This document shows, piece after piece, positions 1 to 7,542 of a DNA stretch of 23,090 bases. The stretch comes from Rubrobacter sp. Its GTDB lineage: Bacteria; Actinomycetota; Rubrobacteria; Rubrobacterales; Rubrobacteraceae. The number at the start of each line of letters is the position of its first letter. Position 1 is the stretch's first letter. The translations under genes were made by a program, and so were the position numbers. Under the pieces are notes generated by a model. It searched no databases and was not told where the DNA came from. It was given only the letters and a program-made list of their open reading frames with translations. Where the stretch lies: the NCBI GenBank assembly GCA_016781775.1, contig JADDPR010000457.1, positions 1 through 23,090 of the forward strand, in the 5' to 3' direction.

Positions 1-5
1 CCTCT

Positions 6-94
6 GGAATGCGTGGGCCTGGTGGCCCGGCCGGTCTTCAAAACCGGTTTGCGGGCGTAAGACGTCCGTGGCGGTTCGATTCCCCCGCATTCCG
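6..94 (+). tRNA. selC: tRNA-Sec (anticodon TCA), UGA-decoding
   Basis: Selenocysteine tRNA that reads UGA through SelB. The arms can be drawn directly: an 8-bp acceptor stem (6-13 with 86-93), G94 as discriminator, a 6-bp D stem (14-19 with 24-29) closed by a 4-base loop, an anticodon stem (31-35 with 43-47) with loop CTTCAAA and anticodon TCA at 38-40, and a long variable arm (52-58 with 62-68). The long acceptor, the 6-bp D stem with a tiny loop, the long variable arm and TCA are together diagnostic for tRNA-Sec. No CCA is encoded. The T arm is irregular: loop 75-81, with C72 either bulged or mismatched. Five T's follow at 96-100. The gene implies selA, selB and selD elsewhere; none is in the window. 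Confidence 0.93.
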
Positions 95-101
95 CTTTTT
101 A

Positions 102-222
102 GCTGTCGTCTCCCAGCCGTCAGGTCCTACTGAGAAGGCTTAGAGGATCGTCGGGGCGGACGGTACAAGGGATTTGTAGCTGCGCCGTGGATATCGGCGC
201 TTGATGTAGAGAACCCGACAGC
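102..222 (+). ncRNA. candidate structured leader RNA upstream of moaC
   Basis: The 160-base gap between the tRNA and moaC folds by eye into a closed multi-branch structure. A perfect 7-bp outer stem joins GCTGTCG (102-108) and CGACAGC (216-222). Inside lie a two-part hairpin (115-118/137-140 and 120-123/130-133), a hairpin 149-152/159-162, a hairpin 164-168/174-178, and a perfect 6-bp hairpin 182-187/195-200 with a 7-base loop. A closing stem around several hairpins, just before a separate hairpin over the ribosome-binding site, is how riboswitch leaders are built. moaC genes are sometimes under Moco riboswitch control, but I cannot match this sequence to that consensus. High GC makes chance pairing common, so this is a candidate only. 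Confidence 0.35.
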
Positions 223-237
223 CGGCGCTGAGAGCTA

Positions 238-252
238 GAAACCGGAGGTTTC
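238..252 (+). promoter_or_regulatory. hairpin occluding the moaC ribosome-binding site
   Basis: GAAACC (238-243) and GGTTTC (247-252) form a perfect 6-bp stem with loop GGA. The Shine-Dalgarno GGAGG at 244-248 lies across the loop and descending strand, 7 bases before the GTG start at 256. When folded, the site would be masked, so translation of moaC may depend on what the upstream leader does. The pairing is seen; control is inferred. Confidence 0.45.
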
Positions 253-255
253 CGA

Positions 256-714
256 GTGACGAGTTTTTCGCACATCGATGAAGAGGGTGCGGCGCGCATG
301 GTGGACGTGGGCGCGAAGGCGGTGATCCGTCGTACCGCTACTGCCGCGGGCTCCGTCGTCATGGCTCCCGCTACGATCGAGGCGCTTCAGGAGAAGGCGC
401 TCCCCAAGGGGGACGCTCTGAATACTGCCAGGATCGCCGGGGTGATGGCCGCGAAGCGGACCCAGGATCTGATCCCCCTGTGTCACGGTTTGAATCTTAC
501 GGGCGTGGATCTGGAGTTCGCGGTGAAGGAGGACAGGGTGGAGATCTCCGCGACGGCTCGTGTGAGCGATCGGACCGGGGTTGAGATGGAGGCTCTGACC
601 GCCGTGAGCGTAGCCGCCCTTACCCTTTATGATATGTGCAAGGCCGTAGACAAGGGGATGGTGATCGAGGGGGTCAGGCTCGTCGAGAAGACGAAGGAGG
701 AAGTTCCTTCGTGA
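256..714 (+). CDS. moaC: cyclic pyranopterin monophosphate synthase MoaC
   Basis: Converts the 3',8-cyclo-GTP made by MoaA into cyclic pyranopterin monophosphate, the second step of molybdenum cofactor synthesis, in the cytoplasm. The 152 residues match the family's usual size (about 160). Clear signatures are MVDVGAK near residue 15, ARIAGVMAAKRT (58-69), DLIPLCHGL (71-79) and the end block YDMCKAVDK (125-133). The latter carries Asp126 and Lys129, equivalent to the catalytic Asp128 and Lys131 of the E. coli enzyme. The GTG start at 256 has GGAGG 7 bases upstream. No other moa gene is present here. A tRNA-Sec next to a Moco gene makes sense if the cell has a selenium- and molybdenum-dependent formate dehydrogenase, but that is inference. 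Confidence 0.96.
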   Translation: MTSFSHIDEEGAARMVDVGAKAVIRRTATAAGSVVMAPATIEALQEKALPKGDALNTARIAGVMAAKRTQDLIPLCHGLNLTGVDLEFAVKEDRVEISATARVSDRTGVEMEALTAVSVAALTLYDMCKAVDKGMVIEGVRLVEKTKEEVPS

Positions 715-818
715 AGGTTTGCACGGTTGGGCTCGCACGCCCGTGCGAAACTTATCGGGTCAAGCAAGCGTTCCGGGTGTTCGGGATCGGGTCCCGCCCT
801 GGCCCGAGTCGGTTCTAG
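711..818 (+). CDS. possible 35-residue ORF between moaC and sirC
   Basis: A GTG at 711 overlaps the moaC stop in the arrangement GTGA, behind AAGGAGGAA at 692-700, and the frame stays open to TAG at 816. The 35 residues are basic and unrecognised, with Cys4 and Cys12. The stretch also contains an inverted repeat GCACGG (721-726) / CCGTGC (741-746). It may be a small coupled protein, a translated leader for sirC, or simply read-through space with no product. Only the overlap and the ribosome-binding site support it. Confidence 0.22.
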   Translation: MKVCTVGLARPCETYRVKQAFRVFGIGSRPGPSRF

Positions 819-851
819 GAGACAGAAATCGAGGGTGCAGTTCTTTATCCT

Positions 852-1382
852 GTGTTTCTCGACCTCGACGGCAAGCGTTGCGTCGTCGTCGGGGGAGGCG
901 AGGTTGCCAACCGGAAGGCGCGCAAGCTCTTGCAGGCGCGGGCCAGGGTCGTGGTGATCTCACCCGAGGTCAAGCCGGAGCTCGCGAGCATGGCGGTCGA
1001 GGTACGGGAGAGGGCGTACGAGGAAGGCGACCTCGAGGGTGCTTTCCTGGTCTTCGCCACGACGGACCGGCGCGAGGTTAACGCGGCGGTGGCCCGGGAG
1101 GCGCAGGAGAGGGGTATCCCGGTGAACGTCGCGGATAACCCTTCGGAGGGCGACTTCGCGCTGCCCTCCACGCTGAGGCGCGGGCATCTGCAGGTCGCGG
1201 TCTCGACGGGTGGGGCGTCGCCGACGCTGGCCCGGCGGGTGCGGCGTGAGCTGGAGGCCGCGTTCGGTCCGGAGTGGGCTGGTATCGTTGAAGAGCTGGG
1301 TAGGGCCCGCAAGAGCGGGCGCAAGGCCGAGACGGAGATGGAGGAGGTGGTCGAAGGGTGCTTATCGCGGTTGCGGGGCTGA
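852..1382 (+). CDS. sirC: precorrin-2 dehydrogenase (SirC/Met8/CysG N-terminal type)
   Basis: NAD-dependent oxidation of precorrin-2 to sirohydrochlorin, the branch towards sirohaem (and possibly cobalamin). The N-terminal Rossmann fold shows VVVGGGEVANRKA (about residues 11-23). STGGASPTLARRVR in the C-terminal half is the conserved helical-domain block. The length of 176 suits stand-alone SirC; there is no ferrochelatase domain. The GTG at 852 is the first standard start but has no ribosome-binding site and cuts into the family's usual opening: codons just upstream read Leu-Tyr-Pro-Val-Phe-Leu-Asp-Leu. AGGAG at 817-821 lies 6 bases before an in-frame ATC at 828, which may be the true start (184 residues). 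The 3' end overlaps hemA by 25 bases. Its substrate would be made by the CobA domain encoded at 3593. Confidence 0.88.
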   Translation: MFLDLDGKRCVVVGGGEVANRKARKLLQARARVVVISPEVKPELASMAVEVRERAYEEGDLEGAFLVFATTDRREVNAAVAREAQERGIPVNVADNPSEGDFALPSTLRRGHLQVAVSTGGASPTLARRVRRELEAAFGPEWAGIVEELGRARKSGRKAETEMEEVVEGCLSRLRG

Positions 1383-2665
1383 GCCATCGTTCGGCCCCGA
1401 TAGAGGTGCGCGAGAAGGTCGCGTTCGCGCCGTGCGCCGCCCGGCCCTTTCTGCGGCGTTTAAAGGACGAGGGCCTCGTCGCCGAGGCGGTGCTCGTCTC
1501 GACCTGCAACAGGACGGAGCTCTACGCGGTCGTCGGGGGGCCTTCGGAGGAGGCGCGCGAGGGTCTGCTCCGGGCGATGGCGGACGAGAAGGGGCTCGAG
1601 CCCGGGCTGCTGGAGAAGCACACCTACTGGCACACGGAGAGCGCGGCCGTCGGGCACCTGTACCGGGTGGCGTCCTCACTCGACGCGATGGTGGTGGGGG
1701 AGAGCCAGATTCTGGGCCAGGTCAGGGAGGCGTACCGGGCGGCGACGGAGGAGCTGTGCGCCGGTCCGATCCTTAATCGGCTGTTTCACACGTCCCTGCG
1801 GGTCGGCAAGAGCGTCCGTGCGGAGACGGGGATCGGGGATTCCTCCCTCTCGGTGCCGCACGTCGCCGTGAAGCTGGCCGAGGAGGTCTTCGGCACGCTC
1901 AGCGGCCGTAGCGCGATGGTGATCGGGGCGGGCGAGATGAGCGAGCTCGTGCTCAGGCACCTTGCGGGCAGGGGCATCGGGGAGGTCAAGATCGCCAACC
2001 GCACCGCTTCCAGGGCCGAGGAGCTCGCCGACAGGCTCTGCGGCGTGGCCGTGGGGTTCGACGCCCTCGCGGAGGAGTTGCCCGGCGTGGACGTCGTCGT
2101 AAGCTCTACCGGCGCCGGGGAGTGGGTCGTCGGGAGCGAGGTCGTCGCGGCGGCGCTCCGGAAGCGCGAGGAGCCGCTGTTCTTTATCGACATCGCGGTG
2201 CCGAGGGACATAGACCCCGTGGTCCAGAACCTGGACCGGGCGTACGTCTACGACGTGGACGATCTTCAGGCGGTCGTGGATCGGAACACGGACGATCGGG
2301 GGGCTGCGGCGGAGGCGGCCGAGGCCATGATCGGGCCGGCCGTCGTCGAGTACATGAGCTGGCTCTCGACGCTGCACGTCGCCCCGCTCATAAAGGAGCT
2401 CCGCGACGGGGCCGAGCGCATCCGGCGCCACGAGGTCTCCCGCACCCTGAAGGGGATGCAGCTCTCCGAGGGGGAGGCCGAGGCCATAGAGAGGATGAGC
2501 CGCGCCCTCGTCAACAAGCTTCTGCACGGCCCCATCCAGGAGATAAAGGCCCTCGCCGAGGGCGGCTCTCCCGTCGGGGGGGCGGAGGTCCGGCGCAGGC
2601 TCCTGGAGCTGGAGGGGTTGGGCCTGGGGCTGTACCGCGCCGGGGACGGACCAGGGACGCCATGA
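1358..2665 (+). CDS. hemA: glutamyl-tRNA reductase
   Basis: NADPH-dependent reduction of glutamyl-tRNA(Glu) to glutamate-1-semialdehyde, the committed step of C5-pathway haem synthesis; the product passes to HemL. At 435 residues it is full length. Visible are the opening GLSHRSAPIEVREK (7-20), STCNRTE with nucleophile Cys50, GESQILGQVREAYR from residue 114, the nucleotide-binding VIGAGEMSELVLRHL followed by IANRT, and FFIDIAVPRDIDP. The C-terminal part is the dimerisation helix region. The GTG start lies inside sirC behind GGAGGAGG at 1341-1348. The end overlaps hemC as ATGA, so translation is probably coupled. Confidence 0.97.
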   Translation: MLIAVAGLSHRSAPIEVREKVAFAPCAARPFLRRLKDEGLVAEAVLVSTCNRTELYAVVGGPSEEAREGLLRAMADEKGLEPGLLEKHTYWHTESAAVGHLYRVASSLDAMVVGESQILGQVREAYRAATEELCAGPILNRLFHTSLRVGKSVRAETGIGDSSLSVPHVAVKLAEEVFGTLSGRSAMVIGAGEMSELVLRHLAGRGIGEVKIANRTASRAEELADRLCGVAVGFDALAEELPGVDVVVSSTGAGEWVVGSEVVAAALRKREEPLFFIDIAVPRDIDPVVQNLDRAYVYDVDDLQAVVDRNTDDRGAAAEAAEAMIGPAVVEYMSWLSTLHVAPLIKELRDGAERIRRHEVSRTLKGMQLSEGEAEAIERMSRALVNKLLHGPIQEIKALAEGGSPVGGAEVRRRLLELEGLGLGLYRAGDGPGTP

Positions 2666-3591
2666 GCAGGAGCGGGCTCGTCGTCCTTGGGACGCGGGGC
2701 TCGAAGCTCGCCCTCGTGCAGGCAAACGCTTGCGCGGAAGGGCTGCGGGCGACGGGTCTCGACGTCGAGATCAGGGTGATCAAGACCACGAGCGAGCAGC
2801 AGCCGGATACCCCGCTTCGGGTCATAGACCGGCGCGACGTTTTTACGCGCCAGCTCGACGAGGCGCTCATCGCGGGGGAGATAGACCTCGCCGTTCACTC
2901 CCTCAAGGACGTGCCTACCGAGCTGCCGGAGGGGATAGTCCTCGCGGCGATCTCCGAACGCCACGACCCGTCCGACGCGCTCGTCTCGGACGGGGGCTGG
3001 GATCTGGACGATCTGCCCGAGGGGGCGGTCGTCGCTACGTCGAGCCTCAGGAGGAGGGCGCAGATTCTCCACCGTCGTCCGGACCTCGAGATCGTAGAGA
3101 TTCGGGGAAATGTGGACACCAGGGTGCGCAAGATGCGCGACGGGGCGGCCGACGCCCTCCTGCTCGCGCGTGCCGGACTCGAGCGGCTCGGCCTCGGTCG
3201 GGACGTCCCGCACACCGTCCTCGGGCCGCAGACGATGCTCCCCGCCGTCGGCCAGGGCTCCCTCGGCGTCGCGACCCTCGCCGATCACCCCTTGCGCGGC
3301 GAGATCCGGGCCGCCCTCAACCACGAGCCCTCGGAGCTTGCGGCCCATGCCGAGCGGGCGCTCTTGAACGAGCTCGAAGGGGGGTGCCGGGTGCCGGTCG
3401 GCGCTCTGGCGCTCGCCAGGGGGGGAGAGATTCGGCTGCATGGGCTCGTCGCCTCGACCGATGGGGCGCTCCTTTATCGGGAGGATGCCGTCGGGGAGGA
3501 GCCGGAGGAGGTCGGGCGCCGGCTCGCCCGAGTGCTGCTGGGGCGCGGGGCCGGCGCGATCCTGGACGAGATCCGTGAGGTCAGGAGCTAG
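2662..3591 (+). CDS. hemC: porphobilinogen deaminase (hydroxymethylbilane synthase)
   Basis: Joins four porphobilinogens into hydroxymethylbilane on a covalent dipyrromethane primer. The 309 residues are the usual size. Motifs: LGTRGSKLALVQA (9-21), HSLKDVPTEL (79-88) with the catalytic Asp83, ATSSLRRRAQ (125-134), IRGNVDTRVRKM (147-158), and LEGGCRVPVGA (238-248). Cys242, which holds the cofactor, has the same number as in E. coli. The ATG overlaps the hemA stop (ATGA). The frame is open much further upstream, but that part is only a shadow of hemA. Confidence 0.97.
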   Translation: MSRSGLVVLGTRGSKLALVQANACAEGLRATGLDVEIRVIKTTSEQQPDTPLRVIDRRDVFTRQLDEALIAGEIDLAVHSLKDVPTELPEGIVLAAISERHDPSDALVSDGGWDLDDLPEGAVVATSSLRRRAQILHRRPDLEIVEIRGNVDTRVRKMRDGAADALLLARAGLERLGLGRDVPHTVLGPQTMLPAVGQGSLGVATLADHPLRGEIRAALNHEPSELAAHAERALLNELEGGCRVPVGALALARGGEIRLHGLVASTDGALLYREDAVGEEPEEVGRRLARVLLGRGAGAILDEIREVRS

Positions 3592-3592
3592 C

Positions 3593-5143
3593 GTGATCTA
3601 CCTCGTAGGGAGCGGTCCGGGCGATCCGGGCCTGTTCACCGTCAAAGGCGTGGAGTGCATGGGACGCGCCGACGCCGTCGTCTACGACAGGCTCGCTCCC
3701 GAGGCGTTGCTCTCCCACGCCCCTGCGGGCGCCGAGAGGATATACGTCGGCAAGAAGCCCAAGGAGCCGACGATGCCGCAGGAGGAGATCAACGCCACCC
3801 TCGTCAGGCTCGGTCGGGAAGGCAAGACGGTCGTGCGCCTCAAGGGCGGCGACCCCTACGTCTTCGGGCGCGGCGGCGAGGAGGCCCTCGCACTTATAGA
3901 GGCCGGTCTCCCGTTCGAGGTCGTCCCCGGGGTGACGAGCGGCATCGCGGCCCCCGCGTACGCCGGCATCCCCGTGACCCACCGCCACGTCTCGACGAGC
4001 GTCGCCTTCGTCACGGGGCACGAGGACCCGGCGAAGGGGACGGAGGACGTGGATTGGGAGGGGATCGCCAGGGGTGCCGAGACCCTCGTCCTGTACATGG
4101 GCGTCGGACGCCTCCGCGAGATCTCCAGGCGCCTCATCTCCGCCGGCCGCGCCCCCGAGACCCCCGTCGCCTGCGTCCGCTGGGGCACCCGCCCCGAGCA
4201 GGAGACCGTCACCGGCACGCTCGGGACCATCGCCGACAGGATAGAGGAGGCGAAGCTCAAGCCGCCGGCGATCACGGTGATAGGCGACGTCGTCTCCCTG
4301 CGCGAAGACGGGCTGGACTGGTACGAGAGGCGCCCGCTCTTCGGCAAGAGGATCGTCGTGACGAGGGCCCGCGCCCAGGCCGGTGAGCTCAGCCGCGAGC
4401 TCGAAGCTCTGGGCGCCGAGGTCCTGGAGTTTCCGACGATCGAGATAAGGGAGCCCGAGGACTTCGGCCCTCTCGATGCGGCGATAAGAGATCTCGACTC
4501 TTTCGGCTGGGTCGTCTTCACCAGCGCGAACGGCGTCGCGGCGTTCGTGCAGCGCCTCGAGCACCACGGGCTCGACACGAGGGCCGTGCCGCGCGGGGCG
4601 AAGCTTGCCGCCATAGGCCCCGCCACCGCGGACGCGCTCCGGGCCACGGGCCTCCGGGTAGACGTGGTGCCGGAGGAGTACCGCGCCGAGTCGCTGCTGG
4701 AGGCGCTGCTGGACGGTTCGCCGGCCGGAGAAAAGGTACTGATTCCGCGCGCGAAGGTGGCGCGGGAGGTTCTGCCCGAGAAGCTTCGGGAGGCGGGGAT
4801 GGAGGTCGTGGTGCCGCCGGCCTACGAGACCGTCCCCTCGGAGGAGGGGACGGACGAGCTCAGGGAGCGGCTCATCTCCGGGGGGGTGGATTGCGTGACG
4901 TTCACGGCCTCTTCTACGGTCGAGAGCTTCGTCGGGGCGTTCGGCGAGGAGGCTGGGGAGCTTTTGTCGAAGACGAGGGTGGCGTGTATCGGCCCGATCA
5001 CGGCCGACACCGCCCGGGGGCGCGGGATCCGGGTCGATGCCGAGGCTTCGGAGTACACTATCCCTGGGCTCGTCGACGCGGTGGTCGGCCTCTTCGCCGA
5101 ACCGCGTCGGGAGACCGCGGTACCCGCGAAAAAGGACGGTTAA
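3593..5143 (+). CDS. cobA-hemD: fused uroporphyrinogen-III C-methyltransferase / uroporphyrinogen-III synthase
   Basis: A two-domain protein of 516 residues. Residues 1 to about 245 are the SAM-dependent methyltransferase (SUMT) that makes precorrin-2: VGSGPGDPGLFTVKG (5-19), RLKGGDPYVFGRGGEE (82-97), VPGVTSGIAAPAYAGIPVTH (111-130) and FVTGHE (139-144). From about residue 249 to 505 is HemD, which closes hydroxymethylbilane to uroporphyrinogen III, opening GKRIVVTRARAQAGELS and including VVFTSANGVAAF. HemD makes the substrate of CobA, so the fusion links the branch point to the sirohaem arm; the gene is also needed for haem through HemD. The GTG start at 3593 lies 1 base after hemC, with AGGAG at 3583-3587. 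Open frame upstream is a hemC shadow. Such fusions are known in actinobacteria and clostridia. Confidence 0.95.
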   Translation: MIYLVGSGPGDPGLFTVKGVECMGRADAVVYDRLAPEALLSHAPAGAERIYVGKKPKEPTMPQEEINATLVRLGREGKTVVRLKGGDPYVFGRGGEEALALIEAGLPFEVVPGVTSGIAAPAYAGIPVTHRHVSTSVAFVTGHEDPAKGTEDVDWEGIARGAETLVLYMGVGRLREISRRLISAGRAPETPVACVRWGTRPEQETVTGTLGTIADRIEEAKLKPPAITVIGDVVSLREDGLDWYERRPLFGKRIVVTRARAQAGELSRELEALGAEVLEFPTIEIREPEDFGPLDAAIRDLDSFGWVVFTSANGVAAFVQRLEHHGLDTRAVPRGAKLAAIGPATADALRATGLRVDVVPEEYRAESLLEALLDGSPAGEKVLIPRAKVAREVLPEKLREAGMEVVVPPAYETVPSEEGTDELRERLISGGVDCVTFTASSTVESFVGAFGEEAGELLSKTRVACIGPITADTARGRGIRVDAEASEYTIPGLVDAVVGLFAEPRRETAVPAKKDG

Positions 5144-5146
5144 GAC

Positions 5147-6127
5147 GTGGCATTCCCCATCCAGCGTTTGAGAAGAACCCGTCGTACCGGCGCCCTCCGG
5201 GGGCTCGTGCGCGAGACCGAGCTCTCACCGAGCGACTTCATCTATCCCATCTTCGTCGCCGCCGGGGAAGACGTCAGGCGTCCTATCCCGTCCATGCCCG
5301 GCATCTTCCAGCTCTCCATCAACCATGCGGTCGAGGAGGCGCGGAGGGCCCACGATCTAGGTATCTCCGGCGTGCTGCTGTTCGGCATCCCGGACGAGAA
5401 GGACGAGGCGGCGAGCGGGGCGTACGACCCCGAAGGCGTAGTGCAGCTTGCGACCCGCGCGATCAAGGACGCCATGCCGGAGCTTCTCGTCGTCACGGAC
5501 GTGTGCCTCTGCGAGTACACGAGCCACGGGCACTGCGGCGTGGTCGACCACGACCGCCGCGAGGTAATGAACGACGTCAGCCTCGAGCTTCTCGCCCGTA
5601 CGGCGACGGCTCAGGCCGAGGCCGGCGCCGATATCGTCGCGCCGTCCGACATGATGGACGGGCGCGTGGGCGCCCTACGAGCCGCGCTCGACGCCGACGG
5701 CTTCGAGGAGACCCCGATCATGGCCTACTCCGCGAAGTACGCCTCGGCCTTCTACGGCCCGTTCCGCGAGGCGGCCGACAGCGCCCCGCAGTTCGGCGAC
5801 CGGCGCGGCTACCAGATGGACCCGGCCAACGCCCGCGAGGCCCTGCGCGAGACCGCACTGGACATACAGGAGGGGGCCGACATCGTGATGGTCAAGCCCG
5901 CCCTCCCGTACCTCGACGTCGTAAGGAGGGTGCGCGAGGCGACCGACCTGCCCGTCGCGGCCTACAACGTTAGCGGCGAGTACTCGATGCTCAAGGCCGC
6001 CGCCCAGAACGGCTGGCTCGACGAGGAGCGGGCGGTGATGGAGGCGCTCACCGGCATAAAGAGGGCCGGCGCGGAGATCATCATCTCCTACCACGCCCCC
6101 GACGCCTCCCGCTGGCTTCAAGACTGA
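5147..6127 (+). CDS. hemB: delta-aminolevulinic acid dehydratase (porphobilinogen synthase)
   Basis: Condenses two aminolevulinates to porphobilinogen. The 326 residues are full length. Visible are RPIPSMPGIFQLS (45-57), the zinc-type metal site TDVCLCEYTSHGHCG with Cys120, Cys122 and Cys130, AKYASAFYGPFREAADSAP with active-site Lys197, and VMVKPALPYLD with Schiff-base Lys250. The cysteines indicate a zinc-dependent rather than magnesium-only enzyme. The GTG start follows the previous stop by 3 bases, with AAAGGACGG at 5131-5139 as ribosome-binding site. It is the last gene of the tight sirC-hemB run. Confidence 0.97.
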   Translation: MAFPIQRLRRTRRTGALRGLVRETELSPSDFIYPIFVAAGEDVRRPIPSMPGIFQLSINHAVEEARRAHDLGISGVLLFGIPDEKDEAASGAYDPEGVVQLATRAIKDAMPELLVVTDVCLCEYTSHGHCGVVDHDRREVMNDVSLELLARTATAQAEAGADIVAPSDMMDGRVGALRAALDADGFEETPIMAYSAKYASAFYGPFREAADSAPQFGDRRGYQMDPANAREALRETALDIQEGADIVMVKPALPYLDVVRRVREATDLPVAAYNVSGEYSMLKAAAQNGWLDEERAVMEALTGIKRAGAEIIISYHAPDASRWLQD

Positions 6128-6140
6128 ACGGGCCGGGTAA

Positions 6141-6178
6141 GCGGTATCACCGCCCCGCGCCCGGACCTGCGCTATAAA
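6141..6178 (+). promoter_or_regulatory. possible promoter and small inverted repeat before hemL
   Basis: The 83-base gap between hemB and hemL holds a perfect GCGGT/ACCGC inverted repeat (6141-6145 with 6149-6153, loop ATC) and a -10-like TATAAA at 6173-6178, set in otherwise GC-rich DNA about 20 bases before the hemL ribosome-binding site. No convincing -35 is seen. The repeat has no T run, so it looks more like an operator or weak stem than a terminator. Confidence 0.3.
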
Positions 6179-6210
6179 TCACACAAGAGCCTCTGGGAGG
6201 AAGACACGGC

Positions 6211-7542
6211 GTGCAGGGTAGCGAGATGAGCGCGAACGCGCGAGAGATTTTGCAGATGGACCGCTCGGCCCGGCTCATGCAACGGGCCGTGAAGCGGCTC
6301 CCCGGCGGGGTCAACAGCCCGGTAAGGGCGTTCCGCTCGGTCGGGGGAGATCCCCTGTTCATGCACCGGGGCGAGGGCTCCCGCATCTTCGACGCCGACG
6401 GCAACTCGTACGTCGACTACGTGATGAGCTACGGGCCGCTCATCCTCGGCCACGCCCACCCGGAGGTCGTTCGGGTTCTGGAGGAGACGATACGCGGCGG
6501 GACCACGTTCGGGGCGCCGACTGAGCTCGAGGTCGAGATGGCCGAGCTCGTCTGCGAGATCGTCCCCTCGATGGAAATGGTCCGGATGACCAACTCCGGT
6601 ACCGAGGCGACGATGAGCGCCATAAGGGTCGCACGCGGCTACACGGGCCGGGAGAAGATCCTCAAGTTCGACGGCAACTACCACGGTCACGCCGATGCCC
6701 TGCTCGTCTCCGCGGGCTCGGGAGTCGCCACCCTCGGTCTCCCCGACAGCCCCGGCGTCACGAAGGGCGCCGCAAAAGATACGGCCGTTCTGCCTTACAA
6801 CGACCTCGGGGCCGTGCGGGAGCTCTTCGAGAGGGAGGGCGAGGAGATCGCCGCCGTCATTCTGGAGCCCGTCGGCGGGAACATGGGCTGCGTCCCGCCG
6901 GTCGAGGGGTACCTCGAGGGGCTTCGCGAGCTCACCGAGGAGCACGGTACGGTCCTCATCTTCGACGAGGTGATGACGGGCTTCCGGCTCTCGAGGGGCG
7001 GGGCGCAGGAGCGCTTCGGCGTCACGCCGGACATGACGTGCCTCGGCAAGATCATCGGCGGCGGGCTTCCGGTGGGGGCGTTCGGCGGCAAGCGCGAGAT
7101 CATGGACATGGTCGCCCCCTCCGGCCCGATCTACCAGGCCGGGACCCTCTCGGGGAACCCGCTCGCGATGGCCGCCGGGCTCACCACCCTGAGGGCCACC
7201 GGCGAGCCGGGCTTCTACGACGAGCTGGAGAGGCTCGGGACCCGCTGGCGGACGGGGATGGCCGAAGCCGCCTCGGCGGGCGAGAGGCCGTTCAGCATCA
7301 ACCAGATCGGCTCGATGGTGAGCATGTTCTTCACGGAGGGCCCCGTAACGGACTTCGGCTCCGCGGCCCGTTCGGACACGAAGGCGTTCAAGGACTTCTT
7401 CTGGCACATGCTCCGGCGCGGCATCTACCTCGCCCCGAGCCAGTACGAGGCCGGCTTCATCTCCCACGTCCACTCCGACGAGGACCTCGAAAAGACCTTC
7501 GAGGCGGCGCGGGAGTGGTTTGTGTCCGCGGGACGGGGTTAG
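6211..7542 (+). CDS. hemL: glutamate-1-semialdehyde 2,1-aminomutase
   Basis: PLP enzyme that moves the amino group of glutamate-1-semialdehyde to give 5-aminolevulinate, completing the C5 route started by HemA. The 443 residues are normal for the family. Visible are LPGGVNSPVRAFRSVGG (30-46), NSGTEATMSAIRVAR (128-142), FDGNYHGHADALLVSAGSG (153-171), FDEVMTGFR (251-259), and CLGKIIGGGLPVGAFGG with PLP lysine Lys280. The GTG at 6211 is preferred because GGGAGG at 6195-6200 lies 10 bases upstream; an in-frame ATG at 6226 is the alternative. It sits after a possible promoter and so may be transcribed separately as well as from the upstream operon. Confidence 0.97.
   Translation: MQGSEMSANAREILQMDRSARLMQRAVKRLPGGVNSPVRAFRSVGGDPLFMHRGEGSRIFDADGNSYVDYVMSYGPLILGHAHPEVVRVLEETIRGGTTFGAPTELEVEMAELVCEIVPSMEMVRMTNSGTEATMSAIRVARGYTGREKILKFDGNYHGHADALLVSAGSGVATLGLPDSPGVTKGAAKDTAVLPYNDLGAVRELFEREGEEIAAVILEPVGGNMGCVPPVEGYLEGLRELTEEHGTVLIFDEVMTGFRLSRGGAQERFGVTPDMTCLGKIIGGGLPVGAFGGKREIMDMVAPSGPIYQAGTLSGNPLAMAAGLTTLRATGEPGFYDELERLGTRWRTGMAEAASAGERPFSINQIGSMVSMFFTEGPVTDFGSAARSDTKAFKDFFWHMLRRGIYLAPSQYEAGFISHVHSDEDLEKTFEAAREWFVSAGRG

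Noticed and set aside
2122..2661. Long upstream extension of the hemC frame
   Set aside because: It is Arg/Gly-rich shadow of hemA; the ATG at 2662 matches the family start and overlaps the hemA stop as ATGA.
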